The translations under genes were made by a program, and so were the position numbers. Shown here piece after piece: positions 9,110-20,489 of a DNA stretch of 64,000 nucleotides (within the stretch, counting starts at the first letter, position 1; each line of letters opens with the position of its first letter). The notes beneath the pieces are model-generated. The model ran no database searches. It saw only the letters and a list, made by a program, of their open reading frames with translations, and was not told the origin of the DNA. The stretch is from Isoetes taiwanensis. Lineage: Eukaryota; Streptophyta; Lycopodiopsida; Isoetales; Isoetaceae. The DNA is taken from NCBI GenBank assembly GCA_021234155.1, contig JAJEKV010000146.1, positions 308,001 through 372,000 of the forward strand, written 5' to 3'.

Positions 9110-11995
9110 AACCTATCTCTGGACGCTTCGAGCAGAAACCCAGACTGCGCCATGTCTTCAAAAGCACGGTGGGCTTCCGCGGGAACATACTGACATTCAA
9201 TAAGTAGGCAAGTCTGAAGTCCAAAAGCACCAGCACTGGCATTTGGATTACAATAATAAATGGGTCTCGAGCAATTGAACATTGGAGAAGGCACTTCAGG
9301 GCTGCACAAAAACCTGCTGGACGGTGAACTGACGGGTCAGGAGACGTAGCAGCACGCTCCAAGAATTGTGTGAGTCCCCAGACTGTCTGAGTGGGGTTCT
9401 GCCAAACACGTTCATTCGGAATGTAGATTCAATTCCGAGTTTGATCCAAAGTTTCTCCTTCCTGCCATACATTGCGGCGCACAAAGCGTAGATCCCACCT
9501 AAGATCTGTAGATATATGAGCTGGGGTCCAATCACCATGACCAGCCAGAGCCTTAGTCGAAAAAGAAGAAGGTGTGGTGGTGCTCCTAATGATGCATATA
9601 CAGTGTTGTGCTGAGGTGGAGGCTGCATCATCGGCTGCTGAGCTTGATCATGGAACTCTTGAAGGAGGCCGGCATCCAGGGTTTGACACCAACGTTCCCA
9701 ATCAGAACATGAAAGAAGGGTGTTGACAGGGGGAGGAACCTATTCAATGGGAATGGTCTCACTATCAAGATAGGCACGGAGGTTATTAAAGCCACCAAGG
9801 TGCTGTAAATATATCTGTGCAAACTGAATCCTCATTTCTTCATGCAAATTCTTACGCACTTGCTGCAACATTTTTGCGATCCAAAAGGGTAAATGGTGAG
9901 CAAGCTCAGGCATGTACTCCATCTTAATGGCATTGACCTATGACGGATCCTGAAGGTATTTATTCTCAGGCTATAATTACCACTTTGCATTAGGATCACC
10001 TTGAAAGGCACGGTATGGACCGTCATCGAACTTGTCCTAGGTGTCAGGCAGATAGAAGTCATGCATAATATACGCCATTGGTTGAACAAGGCAAAAAATA
10101 AAGAAGTCAGGATCATCACAAGGAATGAACTGGAAGGTCAGTAGAGCACAAAAAAGGTCTTTGTCATCAATCGAGAGATCAGGCCAGATGATGAGGAGAT
10201 CCTTACTGGTGAAAGAACCAAGGGCGACATTAGCAGAGAACCACTTGAGCATGAAGAGATATCTTTGAGAGAGCACATAATCGAGGTAGCTCATGGGTTT
10301 AGGAAAATCGCTTGGAATGTGGAAAGCCAAGGAGATGTAGATCTCATGCTGATTATGAGCTTCATCAGCTGACTGAATGGCCTGCTGCAGTTGGTGTTGC
10401 ACATCATGAATTTTATTGTCTTTCTCAATGAGAAGACGGAGTTGGTCCCGGATCTTTATGTGAGAATGGGTAGCTTAGGAAGACGAAGGGCCGTGAGTGA
10501 AAACCTGCAGCCGAAAGCTAGCAATCTCCGCATCATCTACCAGCTTCTGTTTTCGAGCTTCAATGAGCTGGGTTTGCAATTCCGTGGCCTGTGCCTGTGT
10601 GGCGGCAAACTGGCCTTCCGAAGCAGAGATTCAAATTTCTCCTTGCATAGTGGCATGTTGATGACGGTTATACTCTTTTTGCAATCCCGTGTAAAGAGCC
10701 TGAGTGTCAACATCGTCTTTGTCTTTGATGTGAGCTAGAAGCTCCTGGATAGTGGCTTGAAGTTGAGTTTGCTGTTCTTCAAGGACAGCGCGTGTCTCTT
10801 GTTCTTTAAGAAGGGCCTCATGAGCATCGAGCAGAGCACCATACTTACTCTAAAGGCTTTCTTCCAGAGTCTGAATCTGAGTGTGGACAGCCTAAAGATC
10901 ATGGTGCAAGACATCCGTATATTCTTTAACCCCATTCATGAGCTTGTCTTGGGATTCCTGAAGTTTGAGCATGCAACTAGCGACTATTTGTTCGTACTGA
11001 TACGTTGCTCGTCAGTAGGCAGAGGAACAATGGGCTGAAGGGGCAAAACTGGCTGGTGAACAATGTGAGTAGAAGTGTTAGAGACTTGGTGCGAGGTGGA
11101 TGTGTGGTGTGGATCTTGCTGACATGGAGAGGGTTGATTGTGAGGGCGCTAGCGAGATATTTTTCCTTGAAGTTCCAAGATTGGAGCTATAATAAAGGAA
11201 ACATGACTGAAGGCATGAGAAATAGCATCCAAGTTTCTAGTGGAGGGGCGACTGGAGTCTAGCAAATACTGGTTGATGATGGCCTGGAAGTGAGCACCCA
11301 TGGCAGACTCAAGACCAGAACTGGAAGATTGATGGAGCCGATCGACTTCATGAAAAAAGACGCCGGAACAAGATTTGGGGCCAATTGACAAAACTGATGG
11401 AATGGATGGCAACTATGGCAATATGGAAAAAGTGCTTGTTGATATGAGCGTTCTTGATGGAGTAGCCATAGAACTTTCTCCACAAGAACTTGACAAAGGC
11501 TTCATGAGACTTCGCAATATTGGTGAGCTTATGTGTTGTGGCCACATATGGAGTTTGGCCATAGACTGTAACATCATGATCCTGCAAAACAGCCCAATTC
11601 AAAGAGGAAGTGCGTCGAGGCAATTGAAATACCTGAGCCAAGAGACTTTGGTTGAGAGTGATTCTGGTATGTTCCACCATCGTCTGATATCCGGTGTCGT
11701 CTTGATCTGCAACGAACTGCCGGAGTTGGGCCGGATTGGGAACAAGGAATTCTTGTTTAGAAAATTCAAGTAACACCGCCTTTTCAACAACATCACGACT
11801 GGTGCCTTCGAGAGGTTCACAGATTGTGGCAGTGGAAAAGATAACGGATTGAAAGAGCTCAGGATCCATAGGCGTCGTGGCCTGGAGAGTGGAAAACTTG
11901 GGGAGGCAGCCATGGCGATCGACAGAAGAATTTGGAAAGTGAAAGACGAAGAGCAGAGAAAGTTCAGAAGCTTTAGTGTTCGCGTCTGTTCAGCC
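9110..11995 (-). pseudogene. Extra long ORF of Gypsy A, downstream of integrase, with coiled coil
   Basis: The minus strand holds a nearly continuous protein-like reading of about 950 codons, broken by roughly ten stops and a few frameshifts. The N-terminal part starts near MDPELFQSVIFSTATICE (11869) and runs to FVKFLWRKFYGYS (about 11445). It contains ITLNQSLLAQVFQLPRR, the kind of motif seen in plant-transposon proteins beside Athila/Tat elements. The middle (about 10940-10400) is rich in Gln, Glu, Ala and Leu (ALLKEQETRAVLEEQQTQLQ), a long coiled coil. The C-terminal part includes PMSYLDYVLSQRYLFMLKWF, DLSIDDKDLFCALLTFQFIP, and ends near DRFNTPY. No membrane segment typical of an envelope protein is seen. 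Function is unknown. Its position after integrase and on the same strand argues that it belongs to the element. Confidence 0.65.
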
Positions 11996-12387
11996 AAGAT
12001 TTTTATAGGTAGTTTCAAAAGTAGAATCTGAGCCATTGATAGTGCTAGATGGCAGCATGGATGAAAGAAGGACCCGGAACCAAAATTTTTGGTTAAGTCC
12101 CAGAAAGCCAATTGAAAGTGCATCAAGGGTGGAGATGAACTGGAATGGACGGTGCGATACGAATAATGATTTGACACAGTCGTGGTATTAAGTGAATGTA
12201 ATTAAGAGGGGCAACTCGAAAGTCCGAACACTTTAAAGAAAGGAGGTGGCAGAAGCAGCAGTCCAGAGAAACGGTACCACGACTAGATTTGTGGCGAGAT
12301 ATAGGAATCTTGAATTGAAATGTACCTGGCATGTGGACACGTCAGGAGAAACTTGATTGGGCAACCATGGCATACCACAGGCGGTAG

Positions 12388-12674
12388 GGCTATATAAGGC
12401 AAACAAGGAGTGAAACGAGAACTCACGATTTGCAGCGATGGAGATGGTGAATACTATGCACAAGAATTGTCTCGAGTGGATCACTTGCCGAATGAATGAT
12501 TTGGACTTATGAAAGATGAAGAACCATGACATCCCTATGGATGGCTGGCTGTCCGGGTCTGGTGATAACCCGGATCCAATGTCCAACTATGTGGACGTTA
12601 TCTTGCACCTCCGCTATGACCCTGAACGGGGTTATGTGATCCTGCGGGCCTATGTTGCTCCGAACCCGGAGTAG
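12388..12674 (+). CDS. Small antisense ORF with TATA box inside Gypsy A
   Basis: On the plus strand, opposite to element A, a TATA box (GGGCTATATAAGGC, 12388-12401) lies about 40 bp before ATG at 12438. The frame runs MEMVNTMHKNCLEWITCRMN and so on to one TGA (12510). It resumes at once with MKNHDIPMDGWLSGSGDN (12516), passes YVDVILHLRYDPERGYVILR and stops at 12672-12674: 78 codons with one internal stop. It lies in the gap between integrase and the extra ORF. I recognise no family. It could be an antisense ORF of the element, which some Tat-type elements have, a captured host fragment, or chance. Confidence 0.3.
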
Positions 12675-12791
12675 CCAGGATTGTTTTGGGTAGGATTTTG
12701 TATATAGGACGAGGCCCTTGCGATTAAGTAAGGGCTATGCCCAAATTTTTGTGTATCCCTTCTCTTTTTGAATATAACTAAGGCAATATGC

Positions 12792-14127
12792 TCAATTATG
12801 TGTCTCTGTGTCTTGACTTGTATCTGTTGTCTCCGTGTGAAAAGGTTTGAGGCGAAAACCATTAACCAAAGTAGGTAATGGAGAGTCATCTAACTCAACA
12901 AGTTGAAACACACTTGACTGGACCATTTGAAGAATTTGATAAGGGCCTAGCCAGCAAAACTTCAGCTTCCCTAGAAAAGTTTTATACCTAGAATCGTAAA
13001 GAAGAACTAAATCTCCTTCCTTGAATGTTTTTGTTTTGATTTGTTTGTCATGCCAGGTTTTTCGTAATTGTTGCCCAGCATCTTTGCGAAGCTCATCTAA
13101 TTGTTGTAACTGATAAACATGCTCTTGTAGAGCAGCCGGAGGATTGTGCATTGTAGCAAGTTAGAAACGAAGAGATGGAAGAACGAACTCGAAAGGCATT
13201 AAAGCTTCTTGGCTATAAACCAATTTAAAGGGTGTCTGCCCTATAGCAATCTTGTAACTAGTGTTATAGGCCCATAAAACAGTAGGTAATTTTTCTTGAC
13301 AATCAGTTCTGGAGGCATCACAAATTTTCTTCAAAATGTTGATGAAAGTCTTGTTGGTGCTTTCAGCAAGACCATTGCCCTGTGGATAATAAGGAGTGCT
13401 CTTGCGATGATGAATGTGCAAAGTAGTCCTTCAGTTCTTTGATCGTCTTATTAACGAAATGAACACCTCGGTCACTAACAAGTTCCGTGGGATAGCCAAA
13501 GCATGTAATGACATGCGTGTAAAGTACCCTTGCTGTGCTGGCAGCAGTGCTATCGGGTAGTGCACAAGCTTCCACCCACTTAGTTGCATAATCAGTGAGA
13601 ACAAGGATGTAGCGAGCACGGGAATGTTGCGTAGGTGGATCCAGGGCTCAATAAAATCCATTCCCATTTGCTGAAAGGCAATGGCGTAGCAACTGGAGTT
13701 GAGGATAGAGCGTCACGGGTCGTGGGTCGTCCCACGCGCTGACAGACATCATAGTTGCGCGCATGAGCGTGGGCGTCTTTGAACAGCGTGGGCCAGAAAT
13801 AGCCAGCCAAAAGAATTTTCATGTCGTGTTATCACCACTAAAATGTCCTCCACCAAGGCCTTCATGAGCTTGGCGAACAATCTCCGGGACTTCATGAGGA
13901 AGGACACACCTACGCAAAACCATGTCCTTGCCATGCTTATAAAAATGTCCAGCAACCATGATATAGTCAGGACCTCACAAAGAAATTGCTGACGGCGTAA
14001 GCGTAGCTTCTCAGGGGAAAGCATGGGGTCTTTTGACGGGAGCGCACCAGAAAGAATATATTGTTGATAGTCGTGAAACCAATGGGGCGTGGTCGTGATC
14101 AAGAAGAGTTGAATGTCCAGAAAGGTA
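12792..14127 (-). pseudogene. Integrase of Gypsy A
   Basis: Minus strand, in several frames. The zinc-binding part is seen as HEVPEIVRQAHEG, GGHF, then YDVCQR, where the first Cys of the usual CDVCQR is Tyr. The core follows as MGMDFIEPW, FGYPTELVSDRGVHFVNKT and STPYYPQGNGLAESTNKTF, so the D, D and E residues can be followed. VLWAYNTSYKIAIGQTPFKL comes next, and the C-terminal domain GDLVLLYDSRYKTFLGKLK ends at RLKPFHTE. Frameshifts separate these blocks. The final 119-codon part (13151-12792) is intact. Its job would be inserting element cDNA. Confidence 0.8.
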
Positions 14128-14512
14128 TCAGAACACCTCTGGATGGGTCATCCGCGTGCATGCGTGAAAAATATTATCAGGCACGACATGAGACTTGCCT
14201 GCTTTATGAATGATTTTAAAGGGAGCAAACTCTTGAAGAAGCAGTACCCAGTGAGCAACGCATCCCGTGGGCGTGCTTTTGTTGATCAGATAGAGCAGAG
14301 ATTGATGATCAACAAAGAACTTGATTTTGCTACCTAATAAATAGTGACGGAACCGTTGTACACAGAAGATGAGTCCAAGCGCTTCACGTTCCGTGGAAGA
14401 ATAATTTTCAGCAGGGTTGAGTTTCTTGCTTGCGTACCTAATGGGTTTATCAGTATGAGAAACATATTCTTGAGAAAGAACAACACCAATGGCAAAGGCC
14501 GAAACATCAACA
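14128..14512 (-). pseudogene. RNase H of Gypsy A (5' part cut off by element B)
   Basis: Minus strand. After the junction with element B it reads DVDVSAFAIGVVLSQ, RYASKKLNPAENYSSTEREA, LGLIFCVQRFRHYLLGSKIK and FFVDHQSLLYLINKSTPTG: the Gypsy RNase H with its first Asp, the ER-E helix and the later VDHQSL Asp. The preceding residues (WDKPFHV) lie on the far side of element B at about 19320. The open frame reads on into the B LTR up to 14589, but that part is not RNase H. Confidence 0.82.
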
Positions 14513-15843
14513 TCGCGCTTGCAGGCCTTGGGGCCAGGGGTTCGCATTGGGAATGCCATGGGGTGGCCTGGGAACGTCCCATGCAGCAATACCGCCTAGG
14601 GCGGCATGGGGTTAATATTTTTGGATAACCAAACTTTCGTATGTTAAAATGACACTTTAATTAAATTATAAAGTTTCATCTAAAAACCCTCTAACCATTG
14701 AATAAGAGGTGTGAGGTGGCGGAAACCCATTGGATGGGACGAGCCAAAAGGTCTCACGATTGTTTCTGATCCATTAGAGGTAATTTGAGATCTCATTTTG
14801 TCCCATTAAGGGATGTTTAAAAAGCCACATCAGCTTTTTAAACTGTCCAATAAGAGAAGAGCTCCAGTGTATTTTATTCCAGTATTATGTGGCAGCAGTA
14901 ATTAATGCAGTTCTAACTAACTTTTGCAGTGTCATTTTTCTACTATAACTTTTGATCAAAAACTCCGATTCGAACACTATTTGTGGCAATGGATTCGTCT
15001 CCTCAAGATCTTTCTAATGACAACCCATTGTTATATCTTTTGGGATGTAAATATATAAGAAAAGAGCAAAAAACCATATTTTTTAAGGTTAAACATATGG
15101 CTTGTATTGAAATACATCATAACCATATATCACTTGAAAGATATTTTCATTCTGCATCTAATGCAACAAACGCCGCAGCATTTTCATGAGTAGATCAAAA
15201 GTTATAGGGAAAAAACGACAGCAATGAAGTTGTGGATGCTGCATTAATTGCAGTTTGATGTAGAGTACTCATTCTATTGGAGGATTCTTATGGGGACAAA
15301 AGGAGATCTCAAATTACCTCTAATGGCGGCCTGATATAGAGTGGTCGGATCAGCTATAATAGGTCGGATCAGCTATAATAATGCTCGGTTTTAGCTGCAG
15401 AAAAGGCCCATGAGCCTTTCTCGACCTATTCTTGGCCCTGGTGGCCTTATAAAGAGCTTTGGGGACGTTTTCTGGGATCACAGTTTCTTTCTTGAAGCAA
15501 GCAGTTGAAGCATATCGCTCTTCTGATCAGCCTAATCTTCTACTGACGGGGGTTTTGGCCTATTACGAATTGATTGGTGATCAATTCGGCTTGTTCTAAG
15601 CCACTTCACTTTTTGGTGTTGGCTTAGGGGAACGCTCTGCTTTGGAAGCGTTCTTGTGTGCTCTTAGAGCAATATTGCTGTGGCAGTACTCAGTTCTTGT
15701 AATTAGAACTGCTGAAGCTATGCTTCAGACTGATTCTGGGGATTAGTAAGCAATCGTGCGTGAGGAGCTCGGGGAGTTCGTGGTTGTGGGGAATTCTGGG
15801 AATTCTAGGTAGCATAGTTGTGTCTACTTTTGTAGGCTTCTGA
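14513..15843 (+). repeat. Left LTR of element B (contains a MITE)
   Basis: 1331 bp. It matches the right LTR except for a 556-bp insertion at 14771-15326. Without it the length is 775 bp, close to the 759 bp of the right LTR. It ends ...GTAGGCTTCTGA just before the primer site. Confidence 0.9.
14771..15326. mobile_element. Foldback MITE inside the left LTR of element B
   Basis: A 556-bp element whose ends CCATTAGAGGTAATTTGAGA and TCTCAAATTACCTCTAATGG are perfect inverted repeats. Similarity between the arms continues patchily for about 200 bp (AATTAATGCAG, TATAACTTTTGATC in both), leaving a central loop of roughly 150-200 bp. The right LTR keeps the empty site (TTTCTGATCGCGCC). Comparing the two shows no clear target duplication. 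No transposase is present. Confidence 0.85.
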
Positions 15844-15848
15844 TAATT

Positions 15849-15860
15849 TGGTATCAGAGC
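15849..15860 (+). other. Primer binding site of element B (initiator tRNA-Met)
   Basis: TGGTATCAGAGC, the complement of the 3' end of plant initiator tRNA-Met, six bases after the left LTR. It fixes the plus-strand orientation. Confidence 0.9.
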
Positions 15861-15873
15861 AAGATTTAGACCC

Positions 15874-17640
15874 ATGACTGATCTGACACAAGATATATCG
15901 TAGCCAATTGATGGGTTGCCAACTGTTGCTTTAACAAATGGCATAATTCCTGCGTTCCGCGATATTCATCTGAAGGACTTACCTCCGTTTGACTTTAAGG
16001 TCATGCTACAGGCACAACCTGGTATGGGGTTGTCAGCACCTATTGAGTAGCCTCTAAGTGGTACTAGACACCCTGGGGGTAGCCCCGTTCCACAGGCAGG
16101 TTTGATAGTTAGCGGGACGAGTACTGTGGTCAGTGGAGTAAGCTCTAGGAGCAGTACTCCAGCAGCATCATTGCTGGCGACTGCGACAACAGTTACTACG
16201 GTGCGAGGGGGTTCTCAAGAAGAGCAATCTTCGGTTGCCAGAACTCTCAAAGATATGCAGAGACAAATGAATCAATGGATGTTAGAAAGTGCTGCCCGGG
16301 AGCAGCGCCTTAGGGAATCTATTGAACAGCTTATGCGGAACTCTAAAAGTATTTCAAATACTTCGACAACCCAACTGGTATGGGGTACCGTTAGGGGAAG
16401 GCCAGTTGTGAGTGCACCACTTGGAGTTGGTCGCTCTACACCGGACACAGCCAATCTGGATGTGAATGATCCTCCCGAGGAGACTGTGAACGGGCTCTCG
16501 GAAGAAGAAATCAAGGCTCTGGAAAAGATGAAAATACCGGAGTTTGATGGACAGAAACACCAGAGGATGCGATGCTCTGGTTAGGCCGCATGAAGTTATA
16601 TTATGCGGCTACCAAGAAAGGCGACACAACAAAAGTTTTGCACGCCTCTCTTAAGTTGAAGGGTGCTGCCGCTTCGTGGTGGGCTATCCACACCGACAGC
16701 GGAAAGACCTTTCGGTCTTGGACAGACTTCTGCAAGCGATTTAAAGATGAGTATGCGCCTCACTTTGATAGCCGCCATGCACTAATATCCCTTCGGGAAT
16801 CAGTGCAAATTGGAACTTTACAGGAGTACGTGAGTAAACTCCGAGGGTTGTTTGCAAGACTTCCCGACCTTACCCCTCAGATGAAGGTACCATTTTGTTA
16901 ATGGTCTAAAAGAAGTCAGTATCAAGACGCACTTATTGCAAGCAGAACCCAAGGGCTTCGAGGAAGCCGTAGAGTTTGCTAGGAAATTAGTTGGTCGAGA
17001 GGAACCTCAAAAGACCAAAAAGAGTTTTGACTGGAAATCAAAACGACCTGAGAACAATGTGGATGGGGGGTCATCCGCTAAAAAGCGAAAGTAAAATCAA
17101 TCGAATAAAAAGAGTCTAAAGATTCGAGCCAGAAAAAGGCAGCTATAAAGTGTTATAACTGCCAAGGCATGGGTCATTATGCGAGAGAATATCCTAAGCC
17201 ACAAAACCCAAAGAAGGCGGTAGCTACGACGGCCAAAACACCATCGGATGGTGAAGCGGTGAAGACATTGTCGGCCATCGCGAGAGAAGAAAGCATGGTA
17301 AATGATTCTTCTAAAGTTTTCTTTGGTAAAGTCATACGTGTTCTAGGTAGAATCAAGGAAAAGAACGTGATTGTTCTTATTGATTCGGCGAGCACTGACA
17401 ATTTCTTGTCTGCAGACTTAGCGAGGGAGCTAGGCCTGGAGCTGATGAAGGTGACTCCGTATATAGTTGAAGGGGAGGCGGGGCCTCAGGTTCAACGTGG
17501 AGATCAACAAGCGCAGGGCGTAGACTTAATACTTCAAGATAGAAGTTCACCTAGAGCAGTCCAGTTTAAAATTGATGTTGATTTGATCAATTTGAAACTT
17601 TATGATATCATATATGAGATATGTTTTTCCTCTTTTTGGT
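15874..17640 (+). pseudogene. Gag and aspartic protease of element B
   Basis: Starts at ATG 15874 (MTDLTQDIS) and stays in one frame to about 16585 except for two TAG codons (15901 and about 16048), both likely C-to-T changes of CAG. A helical stretch (TLKDMQRQMNQWMLESAARE) precedes the gag core, which after a frameshift near 16570 reads WLGRMKLYYAATKKGDTTKV, AAASWWAIHTD and LYSTL-like blocks to 16900. The zinc knuckle is CYNCQGMGHYAREY (about 17152-17195), with the last Cys changed to Tyr. The protease has VIVLIDSASTDNFLSADLA (about 17368-17425), with Asp-Ser-Ala where Asp-Ser-Gly is usual. Past about 17600 the reading runs into the integrase-side sequence at a deletion joint. Confidence 0.8.
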
Positions 17641-18538
17641 TTGCCCTTGTCTATCATAAGTGATCGGGACACCAAGTTTACAGGTCATTTTTGGAAAGAC
17701 CTTATGAAAGGTCTTAAGGTACGATTGAGAATGAGTAGTGGTAATCACCCACAAACGGATGGCCAAACTGAGAGAATCAACATGATCTTAGAGGATATGT
17801 TGAGAAGTTTTGTCTATGAACGTCAAACTCGTTGGGATGAGTACTTGCCTTACCTTGAGTTTGCATATAACAACAGCCATTATACGGGAATTAAGATGAC
17901 TCCCTTTGTTGCTATGATGGGGCGAAATCCTAGAACTTATGCTGGTATGCACAAGTATCTAAAAACGGATGTTGCTGTGAATATGTTGGATGATATGAAT
18001 GCAATTTTGCTTCAGTGTCGACAAAACTTGCGTAGGGCACAAGATCGCACTCTAGTGTATGCTAATAAGCGTAGACGTGATGTTACCTATGAGGAAGGTG
18101 ATTATGTGTTCTTAAGGATTGTGTATCCTTCAGCATTACGAAACAATACCCTTAAACCGTTGGTTAAAGGGCGTGTGCCTAAGTTAACCCCAAGATATGC
18201 TGCACCTTTTAAGATTGTTAAAAGGATAGGGACCACAGCATATGAGTTGGCCTTACCGCAGGATATTGGGATTCATTCTGTGTTTCATGTAAGCCAGCTT
18301 AAGCGGGCTATACTAGTTACGGACAATGTTGTCAGTCCTGAGAGTATACCGCTAGTGTTAAGCTCCGCTGTAACACCCGAACGGATTCTAGATACTCGTG
18401 TTCGGCGTGAATATCTGGTCTTGTGGCGAGGCCAGTCTCCTATGGATGCCACTTGGGAGACGGATGAGTTTGTGCATCTAGACCTTGAGGACAAGGTCCT
18501 AAGGGGAGGGGAGGAAATTGTTATGGTCCAAGGGCAAG
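17620..18538 (+). pseudogene. Integrase core and chromodomain of element B
   Basis: An open frame of 300 or so codons. FGLPLSIISDRDTKFTGHFW carries the second catalytic Asp and NHPQTDGQTERINMILEDML the Glu. FAYNNSHYTGIKMTPF follows, then the C-terminal domain (YEEGDYVFLRI, KLTPRYAAPFKIVKRIG, HSVFHVSQLKRAI) and a chromodomain-like end, RREYLVLWRGQSPMDATWE. The zinc-binding domain and first Asp are absent because of the deletion. The frame is otherwise uninterrupted, showing relatively recent activity or gene conversion. The chromodomain would direct insertion to chromatin. A purine-rich run (AAGGGGAGGGGAGG, about 18500) precedes the right LTR. Confidence 0.85.
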
Positions 18539-19297
18539 TCGCGCTTGCAGGGCTTGGGGCCAGGGGTTCGCAATGGGAATGCCACGGGGTGGCATGGGAA
18601 CGTCCCACGCGGCAATACTGCCTAGGGGCAGCATGGGGTTAATATATTTGGATAACCAAACTTTCGTATGTTAAAATGACACTTTAATTAAATTATAAAG
18701 TTTCATCTAAAAACCCTCTAACCATTGAATAAGGGGTGTGACGTGGCGGAAACCCATTGGATGGAACGAGCCAAAAGGTCTCACGATTGTTTCTGATCGC
18801 GCCCTAATATAGAGTGGCCGGATCAGCTATAATAGATCGGATCAGGGCTAATAATGCTCGGTTTTAGCTGCAGAAAAGGCCCATGAGCCTTTTTCAACCT
18901 ATTCTTGGCCCTGGTGGCCTTCTAAAGAGCTTTGGGGACGTTTTCTAGGATCATAGTTTCTTCTTTGAAGCAAGCAGTTGAAGCATACCGCTCTTCTGAT
19001 CAGCCTAATCTTCTACTGATGGGAGTTTTTGGCCTATTACGAATTGATTGGTGATCAATTCGGCTTGTTCTAAGCCACTTCACTTTTTGGTGTTGGCTTA
19101 GGGAACACTCTGCTTTGGAGCGTTCTTGTGTGCTCTTAGAACAATACTGCTGTGGCAGTACTCAGTTCTTGTGTTAGAATTGCTGAAGCTGTGCTTCAGA
19201 GTGATCCTGGGGATCAATAAGCAATCGTGCATGGGGAGCTCGGGAAATTCTGGGAATTCTAGGTAGCGCGGTTGTGTCTACTTTTGTAGGAGTCTGA
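18539..19297 (+). repeat. Right LTR of element B
   Basis: 759 bp starting TCGCGCTTGCAG and ending GTCTGA, followed by the target copy CAACA. It lacks the MITE carried by the left copy. The sequence at 18640-18760 is almost identical to 14620-14765. Confidence 0.9.
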
Positions 19298-19302
19298 CAA
19301 CA

Positions 19303-20180
19303 TGAAATGGTTTGTCCCATTGCAATGGAACAAGAACAGGAGCTTGAGTGAGAAGAACCTTTAATTGTTGAAATGCTGCATCCGCCTGGTGATTCCAAAC
19401 CCAAGAGGATTCATCACCCGTGAGTTTATGAATGGGATCCGCAATGGCAGCGCAGCTAGTCTAGGAATGAAGGTTGCATAATAATTTACCTTGCCTAGGA
19501 ATGGGCGAGTTTCCTTGATGTTGGAAGGTCCTTGAGCTTTGAGCACGCAACTGATTTTTGTAGGGTCCGTGGTAATACCATCTTTACTAACAACATGGCC
19601 CAAAAGAACACCTGAGGTGACACAGAAAGTGCACTTCTCCAGATTCAAACTAATACCAGATTCATCACATTTTTAAAAAACTAACTCCAGTTTGTCAAGA
19701 TGATTATCCATGGAGCTGTACGCAGAAAAGCCATCTTGGAAGACTTGCATAAAAGCATTCTCTTTCATGTAATCCCGAAAAATAGAAAGCATAATGCGTT
19801 GAAAAGTAGAAGGAGAGTTGGACAATCCAAAGGGTACCACTTTGTAGGCAAAAGTGCCCCATGGCGTGGTGAATGTAGTTTTCAACTGATCTTCAGCTCT
19901 GGTAGAAATTTGATTGTAGCCAGAGAAGCCATCCATGAAGGAGTACATCTCATGGTCTGCGACTTCTTCAAGAACTTGATCTGTGAAGGGTAGCGGAAAA
20001 TGATCTCCTTCCATGGCCATATTGAGCTTTTTGTAATCCATGCAGACGCGTATTTTGCCATTATGCTTGAGGATAATAACAATTGGGCTCGCTCACTCAA
20101 AATGCTTGACCTCGTAAATAAGTCTAGCAGCCAGAAGTTTATCAATTTCAGCTTTGACGCAGGTTACGATAATTGGAGTT
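19303..20180 (-). pseudogene. Reverse transcriptase of Gypsy A
   Basis: Minus strand: MDYKKLNMAMEGDHFPLPFT, DQVLEEVADHEMYSFMDGFS, GYNQIS, EDQLKTTFTTPWGTFAYKVV, PFGLSNSPSTFQRIMLSIFRD. Where the YMDDF active site is expected the sequence reads VFQDGFSAYSS, so the second catalytic Asp is lost. HLDKLELVF follows, then after a frameshift the thumb region CTFCVTSGVLLGHVVSKDGI and RPFLGKVNYYATFIP. The segment ends with WDKPFHV at about 19320, where element B cuts it from its RNase H. Confidence 0.85.
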
Positions 20181-20489
20181 GAGCCTGTACTGTCGTTGCT
20201 AGGGGCGTGCATCTGGTTTGGTAGGAATGTTGAGTTCCCCCAATTCTTGTTTGATACCTCTTAAATCTTTGTAACGCCACGCAAAGATGTGCTTGAATTT
20301 TTTGAAGAGACTGAGGGCGCGAGCTTTATAAGTTTTGGGGAGATTGGCAGCCAGCCAGATTTGGTTGGTTGTCTTCTAAATCAATGACTTTGACTTCCGG
20401 AGTTTGGATATGCGGAATGACTTCCGTATCTGTGACAGTATGAGCAGGAGGTTGGAACAACATAGGCGAGTGAGCATTCTAGGTAGAAA

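Larger units (their letters stand above)
14513..19297 (+). mobile_element. Gypsy chromovirus-like element B, internally deleted, nested in element A
   Basis: A 4.8-kb plus-strand element bounded by LTRs 14513-15843 and 18539-19297 and flanked by the 5-bp duplication CAACA (14508-14512 and 19298-19302). Its LTRs begin TCGCGCTTGCAG and end TTCTGA/GTCTGA, not TG...CA. The primer site TGGTATCAGAGC follows the left LTR. It carries gag, zinc knuckle and protease, then jumps straight to the integrase core and a chromodomain. RT, RNase H and the integrase N-terminus are deleted, so it needs a helper. It interrupts the RT/RNase H junction of element A. Confidence 0.9.

Noticed and set aside
10391-11773. 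Plus-strand frames opposite the Gypsy A extra ORF
   Set aside because: The minus strand gives the coherent coiled-coil protein; the plus frames are shorter and lack structure.
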